A stretch of 64,000 bases of DNA from Lithodes maja (taxonomy: Eukaryota > Arthropoda > Malacostraca > Decapoda > Lithodidae): NCBI GenBank assembly GCA_037953745.1, contig JBAKBP010007395.1, forward strand, positions 36,409 to 100,408, read 5' to 3'. Below, one piece after another: positions 21,476 to 31,500 of the stretch. A program made the translations under genes and the position numbers. The notes under the pieces are model-generated. The model was not told the origin of the DNA, did not search any database, and worked only from the letters and a program-made list of their open reading frames with translations. Positions within the stretch are counted from its first letter, which is position 1; every line of letters begins with the position of its first letter.

Positions 21476-21663
21476 GTCATACTCTCACCATGGAACCCAG
21501 GTGGCCTCATTTGAGACACATTGGGTAACCCAGGATCTGTCATTTACAAGACATCTAGTGAGTCCAACATAAACATAATTATGTTCATGGACAATGGCGG
21601 AACGTATCTCCAGGGAGATTTTCATTACAGCCGTCTTGTTGTTTCCTTTGACCCTCATAAATA
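21476..21663 (+). other. Flank between BEL and piggyBac, possibly coding
   Basis: In one plus frame about 40 codons remain open up to the piggyBac TTAA (reading NIIMFMDNGGTYLQGDF and on to FDPHKY). An in-frame stop lies upstream near 21510. It may continue the unexplained coding-like sequence left of the BEL element, which inserted between them. Family unknown. Confidence 0.2.
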
Positions 21664-22072
21664 TTAACCCTCCAGCCCCTGGGGCTATAGCTTGCGACTG
21701 TGCTGCGGTACCGGGTGTTTTGACGATCTTTGGGCTATGTTAACTACTCTGTAAGTCAATGAATATGGCATGTAATGTTATGAATAAAAAAGAATAATGT
21801 TCCACAAACCTTCCTCTGTCGAATGGCGTTGAGTAGAGGTCTCTCGCCCCTCTGGTTGCATAATGGTGAGCGCGGGAAGACGAGTGCTTTTCGGCGGCAA
21901 ATTCTTCCCGCGTTCGGACGCGTCGCCCCGGCCATGGCTATGACGCACCTAGCCGCTCGTCGCGCCAAAGTATTTATCTCCCTTAGACGATTTTAGTGTT
22001 TGATATTGAGAATGTGATGGTTATTTGATATTTTTCTAGTTATTTTGAGGCCAATTATATAAAATATGTTTA

Positions 22073-22585
22073 TTAGTGTATCACTGTCACTGATATTGCT
22101 AATTTTCACTCGATACCGTACATTTTATTAGTAATTGAGGTAGGTTATTGTTGTATTAGGCACTGATTATTCGTTATTACAGGTGTTTATTATTCTTTGG
22201 TCATCAAGTATTGTGTCTTGTGTCACTTTCACTTTGATAAATATGCTTTAGTGTCACTGTCACTGATAATGCTCATTTTCACTCGATACCGTACATTTTA
22301 TTAGTAATTGAGGTAGGTTATTGTTGTATTAGGCACTGATTATTCGTTATTACAGGTGTTTATTATTCTTTGGTCATCAAGTATTGTGTCTTGTGTCACT
22401 TTCACTTTGATAAATATGCTTTAGAGTGTCACTGTCACTGATAATGCTCATTTTCACTCTATACCGTACATTTTATTAGTAATTGAGGTAGGTTATTGTT
22501 GTATTAGGCACTGATTATTCGTTATCACAGGTATTTATTATACTTTGGCCATCAAATATTAGGTCTTGTGTCACTTTCACTTAGT
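22073..22585. repeat. About 174-bp tandem repeat, nearly three copies
   Basis: CACTGTCACTGAT recurs at 22082, 22255 and 22430. Copies 2 and 3 are nearly identical and copy 1 slightly diverged. It lies inside the piggyBac element between its left terminus and the transposase 3' end. Confidence 0.92.
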
Positions 22586-22851
22586 TATATGATTTGTAAA
22601 TGTTTTATATACAATTTATTGTGTCTTTTTTCACTGATTTATATATTTCTATAGGTTCTAATCATATGAATGTCACTTGGTATATACATATGTGTCACTT
22701 TCACATATTATTATGGTGTAATTGTATTTGTATCAATTTTCTCATAATACATGACTTTTGTATTACAATAAATTGGTTTTCTTCCACTTTTTGCCTATAT
22801 ATAATTATAGTGTACATATTGTCATTTTATTTGGCAATTTCAGTATGATTA

Positions 22852-25067
22852 TTAGAACTCCAGCTTGGAATGGTAATCAAAGAAGCACTCTAAAGCACAG
22901 AGTGCCACCTTGCACTCCACACACTCCATGGTTGACTTTTTACCTGGCCTCGGCCTCACCCTGCTGTTGTAGCAGACATGGCACCGCTTCTGCTGTGTTC
23001 TTCCTGATTCATTCTGAGGCAGGGAACCAAGCCTGTGCCTAATCAAGTATTGAGCACACTGCAAGCGGTCAATAACGGCGGGCCCAGGATGTGCCACTGC
23101 CCTCTGTGGCGTAGCATACTTCTCCAGGAGCTCCGTCAACACCTGCTTTTGGAACCTCCGCAGGCTATTGAACTTCATGGGTGTGTTCACATTCCGAAGC
23201 TTGTATAATTGTAGGCATTCAGAACTGACATGTCCACCATATGCAGAAAGAACTTTTTGTACCATCTGCACGAGGTACGCAGGCAGTCAATGAAGCCTAT
23301 CTGCATGTCGGACTTGTCCACCAGCCTCATGTTGATGTTGTAGTCCAGGACAGCATCGGGCTTGGTCACCCTGGCCTGGGTGCGGCGATCCACCTTGCCA
23401 GTCTCCACCATTTCCCCCTTGTGGATGGTGGTCAGGAGGTTGACCTTCCGCTGGTCGTGCCAGTGGATAGCCAGAATGGGCCCCGACTTCTTCTTCAACA
23501 CATCACCTTTTTTGGTCTTTGGAGGGAAAGGTGGCATGCCCTTCCTTTTCCCTCGTACTGTGCCTACAGTCCCCGTCTTGCGCTCATGCAGGTACTGTGA
23601 GAGAGTGGGGGACGTGTAATAATTGTCCGTGTAGAGGACGTGATTCTTGTGAAAGTAGCGGTCCATCATGGCTTGCACCACTGCTCCGCCAAAGCCAATG
23701 AGGGGGTCCACAAGCACGTCCCCTTCCTTCCCGCTGTAGACCAGGAAGTCCAGGACATAGCCAGTTTGGCAGTCGCACAGCACAAAGAATTTTATGCCAA
23801 AGCGATGTCTTTTTGAGGGGATGTACTGCCGGAAGCTGAGTTTTCCCCGGAACAGCACAAGAGACTCGTCAATGACGACCTTGCGGAAGGGCTTGAAGTA
23901 GGAGGTGAAGCGTTCTCGCATCATCTCGTACAACGTCCTAATCTTCCACAGCTTGTCTGGGAGGTGGACGTCAAGGTTGGTGACAAGATGGAGCGCTGCG
24001 AGGATATCAAGGTACCGGTCGCGAGACATATATTTCCCGAAGGCAGGGGTGGATATCAGATCATTGGTGATCCAATAGTCAGGCAACCTATGCTTCTTGA
24101 CATGAGGCATTAGCATGGTGAGTGCCAGGAACACCAGGAACTCTTTATGAGTCACTGGGGTCCACTGCCTCATGTGGCCCTTGGTCACCTTGCCCAAAAA
24201 GTGGACCTGGAATTGGTGCTGCTTATTTGTCTCTTTGACAATATAGCCTACCACCTCCTCATCAAAGAAGGCCTCAAATAGTTCGTGTGGTGGAGCATTG
24301 GGGCCTGCAGGAAAATTGGGGGTAATGCCTGAACCCTCCAGTACCTCATCAAAAGCTGGCACATCAGGGTTGTATCCATCCTCATCAACTACGTCTTGCC
24401 ACTGAAAAACGTAGAATGGGTCTTGTCTACGCTGACGAGGAGCTCCAGCTGGTGGCCCAGCACGCCCACGGCCAACTCGGGAGGCGCGCGCCCTAGGGCG
24501 GCGAGGGCGTCGGCCAGGGCGGCGGGCAGCACGACGGGCAGCACGACGCCGGGCCAAGCGGATGGGTCGAGGGTCGTCGATGTCCATATAGTCATCGTCA
24601 GAGTGGTCATCTTGCCCTGACGGTGGACCTATGTAATCATGGCCAGAGTCTTCAGAGAGGTGCCCTTCATCATCAGTGGCCCCCACATAATCTGGCGGGG
24701 AACCAGTGATGCGTGGGCGGCGTGCGGGTGGGCGAGGTGGGGAAGGAGTGGCAGGTGAGGCTGTGTCCCCCCGAGGTCCTGGGCTCCTTGGCCTGCGACG
24801 AGTGACAGAAAGCAATGTTTCACTGTCACTAGGCCCAGGTATTGGTGATGCGAGCTCAAAGACTTCTTCAGGAAGACATGTTGAAGGCGGGAGAGGTGGG
24901 GAGGACCGTGGGGAAAGTTGCGGGGACGTATGGCTGGGGCCGGCCAGGGTGGACGCCGCGGGAGCCTCGAACAATACTCTCTTACTTTTCTTAATTTTTT
25001 TGGTATATTTCCTACCTTTCCCCTTTTCGGCAGCAGTATGTCTCCTGTCGGGGGACCTAGGAGGCAA
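22852..25067 (-). pseudogene. piggyBac transposase (DDE_Tnp_1_7) with one frameshift
   Basis: Cut-and-paste transposase acting at TTAA. The main frame (25067-23187) has a Ser/Pro/Arg-rich N-terminus. The catalytic core follows: FRKVVIDESLVLFRG (first Asp), VLYTDNYYTSPTL (second Asp), and VLDYNINMRLVDKSDMQI carrying the downstream catalytic region. The register is lost at about 23205-23212 by what looks like one missing base. The frame 23271-22852 continues with LYKLRNVNTPMKFNSL and the C-terminal cysteine-rich domain (KRCHVCYNSRV, ECVECKVALCALECFFDYH), which binds terminal repeats in this family. The frame opens with TTG, not ATG, right after CTCCTAG, which could be a splice acceptor. Confidence 0.92.
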
Positions 25068-25737
25068 TTAGGCCGAAAGTGGGGGGGTCCTCAACCCTTG
25101 GCAATGGTGGGGGTGGTGGGGAAGAATGCGGGGCATCCGGGTCATCTTGGGTGGCGTGGGTAGATAAGGGAGACAATGGCGGACGAGAAGGGTCACCACG
25201 CTGACCCTCACTCACAGCCTCATCCTCACCAAGTAGTTTTGCTTGTTCCCTAGCTGCCACGGCCGCCTTCTCAAGTATTTTCTGCTTATACAAATGTAGC
25301 TTGAAAGGCGATTTACCTGGGGAAGGGCTTGGAGTCGTGTCACTTATGCGAAATTTGGTGAGTGACCTTGAACTCTCCCACTCACTCACTCTCTCAAGTT
25401 CACTGTCTTTAGGTAAACCAGCTTCCTCAACAACTGGTACATCACCTTCATCACTCTCATCACTGTCATGTTCTCTCGCAAATCCCAGGAATTGCTCTTC
25501 TTTGTCACTCTCATGGCCATAATCACTCGACTTATAATTACTGGAGTCGTCACTGACTTCATCATCAACATTATGCTTGGCATCAGCTCGCTCATAAAGT
25601 CTCAATGTCGTCTCAATACCTCCGGGAGATAACACATTTAGGCGATGGCGTCGGGGTAAGGCGCGACGAACTAGCAAGGGCGTCGTAGGAAGCACGGTAT
25701 CGGACACAGCGGAATCACTATTTGGCGTACTGTTCAT
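25057..25737 (-). CDS. Acidic upstream frame of the piggyBac element
   Basis: A 226-codon frame from the ATG at 25737, same strand as the transposase and ending just where the transposase frame opens. The middle is acidic and Ser-rich (SDDSSNYKSSDYGHESDKEE, HDSDESDEGD), followed by a Lys/Ala helix-like stretch and a Pro-rich tail. Acidic N-termini are usual in piggyBac transposases, so this may be the true N-terminus joined by splicing or separated by a frameshift near 25057-25070. A separate second protein cannot be excluded. Confidence 0.5.
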   Translation of the reverse strand: MNSTPNSDSAVSDTVLPTTPLLVRRALPRRHRLNVLSPGGIETTLRLYERADAKHNVDDEVSDDSSNYKSSDYGHESDKEEQFLGFAREHDSDESDEGDVPVVEEAGLPKDSELERVSEWESSRSLTKFRISDTTPSPSPGKSPFKLHLYKQKILEKAAVAAREQAKLLGEDEAVSEGQRGDPSRPPLSPLSTHATQDDPDAPHSSPPPPPLPRVEDPPTFGLIAS

Positions 25738-25934
25738 GATGGCGTCGGGGTAGATACTGTTGCTGTGGCGTCGTTTACGCCTGGTGGCGCCACCTACCGT
25801 CCCATGATACCAAAAATGTACGCGCGGCATTCGAAAGCACGCACGCAAGCAATGGGCGTTCAAGAGCCCTTCCGGGTTGCGTGGGCCGAGGTTGTTATGG
25901 GCGTTCAAGAGCCCTTCCGGGTTGGAGGGGTTAA

Positions 25935-26010
25935 ATTAAGGGCACCCCCATAAAAAAATAAAAAATAAAATAAAAAAAATAGGCAAACTGGGGAAGGTGC
26001 CAGAGTATAT
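25935..26010. other. Short A-rich flank between piggyBac and Gypsy
   Basis: About 76 bases, mostly A/T homopolymers. The last 20 or so (GGGGAAGGTGCCAGAGTATAT) may be the 5' stub of the CR1 fragment that resumes at 35228 after the Gypsy element. Confidence 0.3.
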
Positions 26011-27796
26011 TGTGACGCACCCAGTGCGTAGCAACGCAACCTGATTGTACTCCTTGGTACTCCACTGTACCGCCACGGTACCGCGTTGTACCGTGCTGGC
26101 TGCTTATATTGAGTGTGACAACGTATAACTATGTTCTTTGTATCTCTGCAAAGGTCTCGTCATTTGCTAACCAGTGGTGGGTTTTGTTTTAAGCCATGTC
26201 GAGACCTTCCATTTAATATGTAGTATCAATAGAGAAGTTGATAGATGAGATGATAGGAATTCAGAGAGAGAGAGTGAGTTAGACTTCAGAGCGAGAGGGT
26301 AGCAATGGTTGCCAGACGTATGGACCGGTTGGCAGCCCTGCGCTTATAGCTAGGTGCGACAGGGTTGGTAGTACATTGCCGCCTGCATATGCTGCCTGGC
26401 TGCCCATGTTGTCGTACTGCACATTGCATGGAGGCTCGCTGTGTGTTCCATGATCAGGTTGCCTAGAACCTTTGAGATTCTAACATCCCTTGCCCTCTCT
26501 CCCAACTTCTCACGGTTGCACTCTTTCTCTCTGACGACATTACTCTCATTTCATTCTTCTCTCTATTTAAATGCATACCCTTCCCTTGAGGTCCTAAAGG
26601 AGTTTCAGCACTCACCTCTCGTATTACTCTTAGGACAAGCATATATTTACATGTATTAGATTTAAGGGGTTAATGTGAACAGCGATCTTCTTGATGAGGA
26701 TAGTTGGTGAACGTTCTACATGTTCACGAGTTATATGCCCAGCTCATCATCCAATTTGTGACTAGACTAGTGCCATGTGTAAGAGCCCGACCATGCCCAG
26801 GAGTTGTCTGTAGAGGGGCGAGGACTTAGCCTTGATTTGCCTACCGAGCCAGGAGCGAGTGCAGTACCAGAGACTACAGCTCGCTCGTAGTGCCGGTATA
26901 GTAGAGTAACGTAATTTATCTGTCCTTGTGTTCTCTGCAGTCTTTTCCTGGGTTCTCGCTTTCGGTGCTGGGACTCGTTGTTCCTGTGACTTGGCCTGCT
27001 AGCTAGAACACATGGGGATGATGAGTGGGTTATATCTTTATTTTACTATGCATTGCAGCTCTCTTTAAGTTTATGTATGTAACACTTTACAGTACACATT
27101 ACTCACACACAAGACAACACTATTAATACTTTCATGTATCAATTAACTGCACTGTCGTTTTGCTGCTGTGTCCGGAGTTCTGTTGCGTAGGGCGCATACG
27201 GACTCAGAGGGGAGACAGAGTGAGAGAAGCGAAGTAGCCTATGCGGTAGTAGGCTACCGGCGCAGTACTGTTGCCTGCAACCTTTTAGTTATTCCAAGTA
27301 TAGATTCATTATTACAATAAGTGACTACTATTTATGTTCCTTCCATGTGTATTATTAGGTATCTACTGGATCATGAACATCTTGTATGCTACATGCTAGT
27401 GCATGTTAGTAGGGGACAGTTATTCTAGTGCACGCGCTTTCAAGTAGGCGTGTACATTTGTCATTTAGCATTTCACTGTCATACCTTTAGCCTGCTTCTA
27501 TTCTACATTATTAGAGGCTTAATATTAACGTAGTTTCTTGAGTATTGCATTTCTTTAGTAATAACGTAACCTATAAATGTCTGAGGGAGTTTAGCCTCAT
27601 AGCCTACCCCTGTTGTACACTTTCGCCGAGTTAAGGTACCTCGTTACCATAGACGATAACTCTGTAGGGCGTTGGTGCTTTTGTTGTCTGGAGCATATAG
27701 TATTTGGGACTGGAATCGAGCGTGTCGTTGTCACATAAGCCATTTCTGTCCTACGATCAAGAATCCCGAATATGTATTGCCGATCCAGCCGTAACA
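26011..27796 (+). repeat. Gypsy 5' LTR (1786 bp)
   Basis: Begins TGTGACGCACCC and ends GCCGTAACA. Matches 33420-35227 at roughly 99% apart from a 22-base segment present only in the 3' LTR (near 33711-33736). Confidence 0.93.
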
Positions 27797-27799
27797 AAA

Positions 27800-27817
27800 T
27801 GGCGACCTTGCACAAGA
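27800..27817 (+). promoter_or_regulatory. Candidate primer-binding site of the Gypsy element
   Basis: TGGCGACCTTGCACAAG begins 3 bases after the 5' LTR; TGG pairs with a tRNA CCA end. The tRNA was not identified. Confidence 0.55.
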
Positions 27818-28039
27818 TTCAGTAGTATCCTATCACATGTTTTTTTGGAGAACTATTCTATGCTACCTAGTAGAGCTGGCTAGAATTTTCTTGCATATTG
27901 GAGGAATTTTTATTGTGTCATTATTGTATTGGTGGACTTGCAGATTGTTTCGTTAGGGGTGTCTAGAGTAGAGTCATTCAAGCATCTTTAACATTTTGTG
28001 AGTCGAGACTGCAATTAGTAATAAGCACTTCTTTTTTTT

Positions 28040-28540
28040 ATGAACAGCAATTGTATAACCAGCACTATGTCTAATGACTCATCATTTACGGGGGAGGATA
28101 ACACGGTACAGCCTAGTAACCAGCAAGTACAACAGATGTTTAGGGAGGGGAGTGTTATAAGTGGAGAGAGGGATGCCCGGGCATTTTTGCAGACACCTTT
28201 GACCGAACAGCGCCTGCAGGCTATTGATTGTTACGGTCTTCGCTGTTTAGCCACGGTTTTGGGGCGGGACTGTCCTGACAGTTGGCCCAAGAAGAATTTG
28301 GTGGCATGTTTGTTGGGTGATGGCGATGGGGCGGTGGGTGGAGTGGGGTCTTGGGGGGTTCCCTCCAAGCCTCCATTCCACTCTACCCCTGAGCTGGGCC
28401 CTCAGCCAGCGAGTCTTAGCACGATGCAGCAGGAGGGTTCTCAAGGGCAAGCTGGCTTACCCGTAAACACGTCTCGGTGTGGATCCCCCATTTTGTGCTC
28501 TCCCCCCCAGGCCTGTCTCCTGAGATGTTATTCCAGCTAG
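28040..28540 (+). CDS. Gypsy gag N-terminal frame (166 codons)
   Basis: Starts at an ATG about 240 bases after the 5' LTR. It is polar and Gln/Ser-rich. A central helix-like stretch (TEQRLQAIDCYGLRCLATVLG) is reminiscent of a SAP-type motif (KKNLVACLL). It overlaps the start of the long gag-pol frame by 64 bases in a different register. The overlap contains a C7 run at about 28502-28508. That is either a frameshift site used in translation or a one-base error or mutation. Confidence 0.7.
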   Translation: MNSNCITSTMSNDSSFTGEDNTVQPSNQQVQQMFREGSVISGERDARAFLQTPLTEQRLQAIDCYGLRCLATVLGRDCPDSWPKKNLVACLLGDGDGAVGGVGSWGVPSKPPFHSTPELGPQPASLSTMQQEGSQGQAGLPVNTSRCGSPILCSPPQACLLRCYSS

Positions 28541-31500
28541 AACTAGCTAAGTTTAAGCTGCAGGAGACTCAGATACAACAGGCTAGTATAGAACGCATAG
28601 AGGTTGCTAGAATCCAAGCCAATCAGGATGCAACCAGGTACCAGGCTGAAATGGATGTCGAGAAGTCTAGAGTAGAGACCACGGGGCGTCATCTCGGTGG
28701 TGGGCACTGGGTTACAGACTCCCTTTCGCATTTAATTAAGTTAGTACCCGCATTTGATGAGACAGCAGTGACTGAGTTTTTTGCTCGTTTCGAAAAGAAG
28801 TGTCGTGAGTATGACTGGCCGGAGGTTAAATTGGCAGCATTAGTTTCATCACGTCTAGTGGGTAAGGGGTTGAAAGCCTACGATGCACTGTCACTGGACG
28901 AGAGTGTAGTGTATGGACTGGTGAAGGAGGCTGTGCTCCGGGCCTACGAACTGCACCCCGAAACTTATAGATTGAAGTTCCGGGGCGTGAATAAGAAGAG
29001 CGACGTCAGTTTTATGGAGCACGCACGGGACTTAACAGATGCAGGTAATAACTGGTTTCGGTCCGAGCACGCAGAGTCGGCTGAGGAAATTAAGCAACTT
29101 TTCTATCTGGAACAGTTTTACCAATGTACTGGAACCGATCTAACACTGAACATTAAGGAAAAATGTCCCAAGACAGTAGAGGAGGCTGCCAAGATGGCAG
29201 ACCTCAGATTATCATTGATTCGTGGTTGCGGTGCCGCTCAGAGGGCTGAGTCAGGGCAGAAGGGGCGCTATACCCCACCCACCAGAGTTTTTGATAATAA
29301 CAAATCCTATGACACACATAACCACACTAAATGCATTGCACCTAATAACACCTACAAACACAAGCCTCTCCCGTTTACTAAAGGTCAGGCCCCTTCTTCG
29401 CCCGCACAAGGGAAGAAGCCCATTGGGGATGTGAAATGTTACAAATGTCAGAAGCTAGGCCATTATTCACGTGAGTGCCCTAGTAACACTCCCGCTAAGC
29501 CGGTGTCATTGGTTCACAGTATCGGTGTGTCTCTGAAGGCTGCAGCAACTGCCCGGGGTAGGTTGTCAGCAGCTGAGGCACACGCGGTAAAGAAGCGTAC
29601 GGAAGGCTCGACACCTGTCCGGGACACTTTCTGTAGCCATCGGGGACACGGGTTTGTGAGCTGGGGGAGTGAACTACGGAGGGTTGACTTGCTGAGGGAT
29701 ACGGGGGCTTCGCAAACTTTGTTGAGGAACTTCACAGGGAAACCGATAAATGCGGCCAGAGTTGTTGTGGTGCAGGGTATAAATGCTACGAGGTCATACC
29801 CACTTGTGAGGTTGGAGTTGAGAGTGGGAGAGGTGTGCAGGGAGCTGGATGTAGGGATCGTTGAGTGTTTGCCAGTTGAGGGCGTCGACCTTCTTCTCGG
29901 CAACGACTTTGCGGTGCCCACTTTCGGGACTCCACCCTTAGTCGTTGCCGAGAGGGCGGCCGACGTGGATGGTGAGAATCGGGAATGGGTTGGGAGGTGC
30001 CAACAGGATGAGATGGCCTGTGTGGTAACCCGATCTCGCTCTGCGGCTCCTGCACAGCCTAGCACTCAACCTCGGGGACAGTGGAGGAAGGATCAGGAGA
30101 AGGTTGCTAAGGGCAGGAAAAGGGACATTGATTCTGCTGCACTTCTCGGTGATTCGGTACTTGGACCTATAATAAACACGGGAGTTGACTCTGGCCCAGA
30201 TATGGTGTGTAACAAGGCAGAGTTGGGTAAGACTTCGCGTGAGGCAAGAGCTGTAGCGAGAGCCACTAAGGCAGTAGAGCCTACTAGCCGGGGTAATGTC
30301 TTATTACAAAACCATCTTGATGCATTGACGCCCAGGGACATTAGTGAGCAGCAGCTGCAAGACGCTAGCCTAGCTCGTTATAGCAATGGTGCCATAGAGT
30401 TGGAGGAAGATGGGGATGCGAAGCCGGGAGATTTCTTTAGGCTCAACAGGATATTGTACCGCAGATTTCTAGACCCCAAATCGAAGTGGGAGGGCGGTGC
30501 GAGGGTAGTAGACCAGGTGGTTGTTCCAAATAAGTATAGAGAGTCCTTATTGTGTCTGGCGCATGATGTGCCGGTGGCGGGTCATTTGGGGGTAACAAAA
30601 ACATTGGCGGCATTGGGCAGGTTTTTCTGGTGGCCTGGGGTCAAGGCTGATGTCTGTGCATGGGTGGCTGGGTGTGCGACCTGCCAGACAACGGGGAAGC
30701 CTAACCAGACAATCCCGAAGGCACCTTTGTTTCCCATACCTGTCACCGGGCCTCCGTTCAGCAAAGTTGTAGTAGATTTGGTTGGCCCTTTCCCGCCTAC
30801 TAGTAGTGGCAATAAATTCCTGTTGACAATCATGGATGTGGCTACGAGATACCCGGACGCATACCCCATGAGAAACGGCTCGGCAAAGGCAGTTGTTAAA
30901 AACTTATTATTGTTCTGTTCCCGTTATGGATTTCCACGTGAGGCGCAGTCAGACCAGGGGAGCAATTTTACATCCAAATTGTTCAAGCAAACCCTTCAGT
31001 TGCACGGTATATGTTCTGTAGTGTCGTCAGCCTACCATCCCGAGAGTCAGGGAGTCTTGGAGCGGTGGCACTCGACCCTGAAGAGTATGCTACGCTGTTA
31101 CTGTGCAGAACATGACACTGATTGGGATTTGGGTCTGCCGTATGTTCTGTTCGCTGCACGTGAAGTCCCAGGAGAGAGCCTGGGGTTCAGTCCAAATCAA
31201 CTAGTCTTTGGCCATAATGTGAGAGGACCTTTAAGTATGGTGAAAGAGATCTGGGAGGGCGAAGAGAAGCCGGGGTCTGTACTTAAATATATCCTTGAGA
31301 GCCGGGAGAGACTTATAGGTTGCATGGCAGCGGCAGGTAATAACTTGGTTAATGCACAGGCGGTCATGAAGCACCAGTATGACGCCAAGGTGAAGCTTCG
31401 GGAGTTTTCGGTGGGTCAGGAGGTAATGTTGCTTTTACCTTTGCCTGGACACCCCCTTTCTGCCAAGTTTATTGGGCCGTATGTGGTGGCTAAGAAACTG

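Larger units (their letters stand above)
21664..25934 (-). mobile_element. piggyBac DNA transposon
   Basis: Bounded by TTAA at 21664-21667 and 25931-25934, the piggyBac target duplication. The ends are imperfect terminal inverted repeats: TTAACCCTCCAGCCCC at the left, and TTAACCCCTCCAACCC read inward from the right. It encodes a piggyBac transposase on the minus strand and a second upstream frame. The right end has two direct copies of GGGCGTTCAAGAGCCCTTCC (25855 and 25900). The left third carries a 174-bp tandem repeat. Confidence 0.9.

Noticed and set aside
22073..22585. CRISPR-like array
   Set aside because: The repeat units are contiguous 174-bp tandem copies without spacers, in a eukaryotic transposon.
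26441..26659. Small plus-strand frame in the Gypsy LTR, repeated in the 3' LTR
   Set aside because: LTRs are not expected to code here. The frame is short, has no family resemblance, and is duplicated only because the LTR is.
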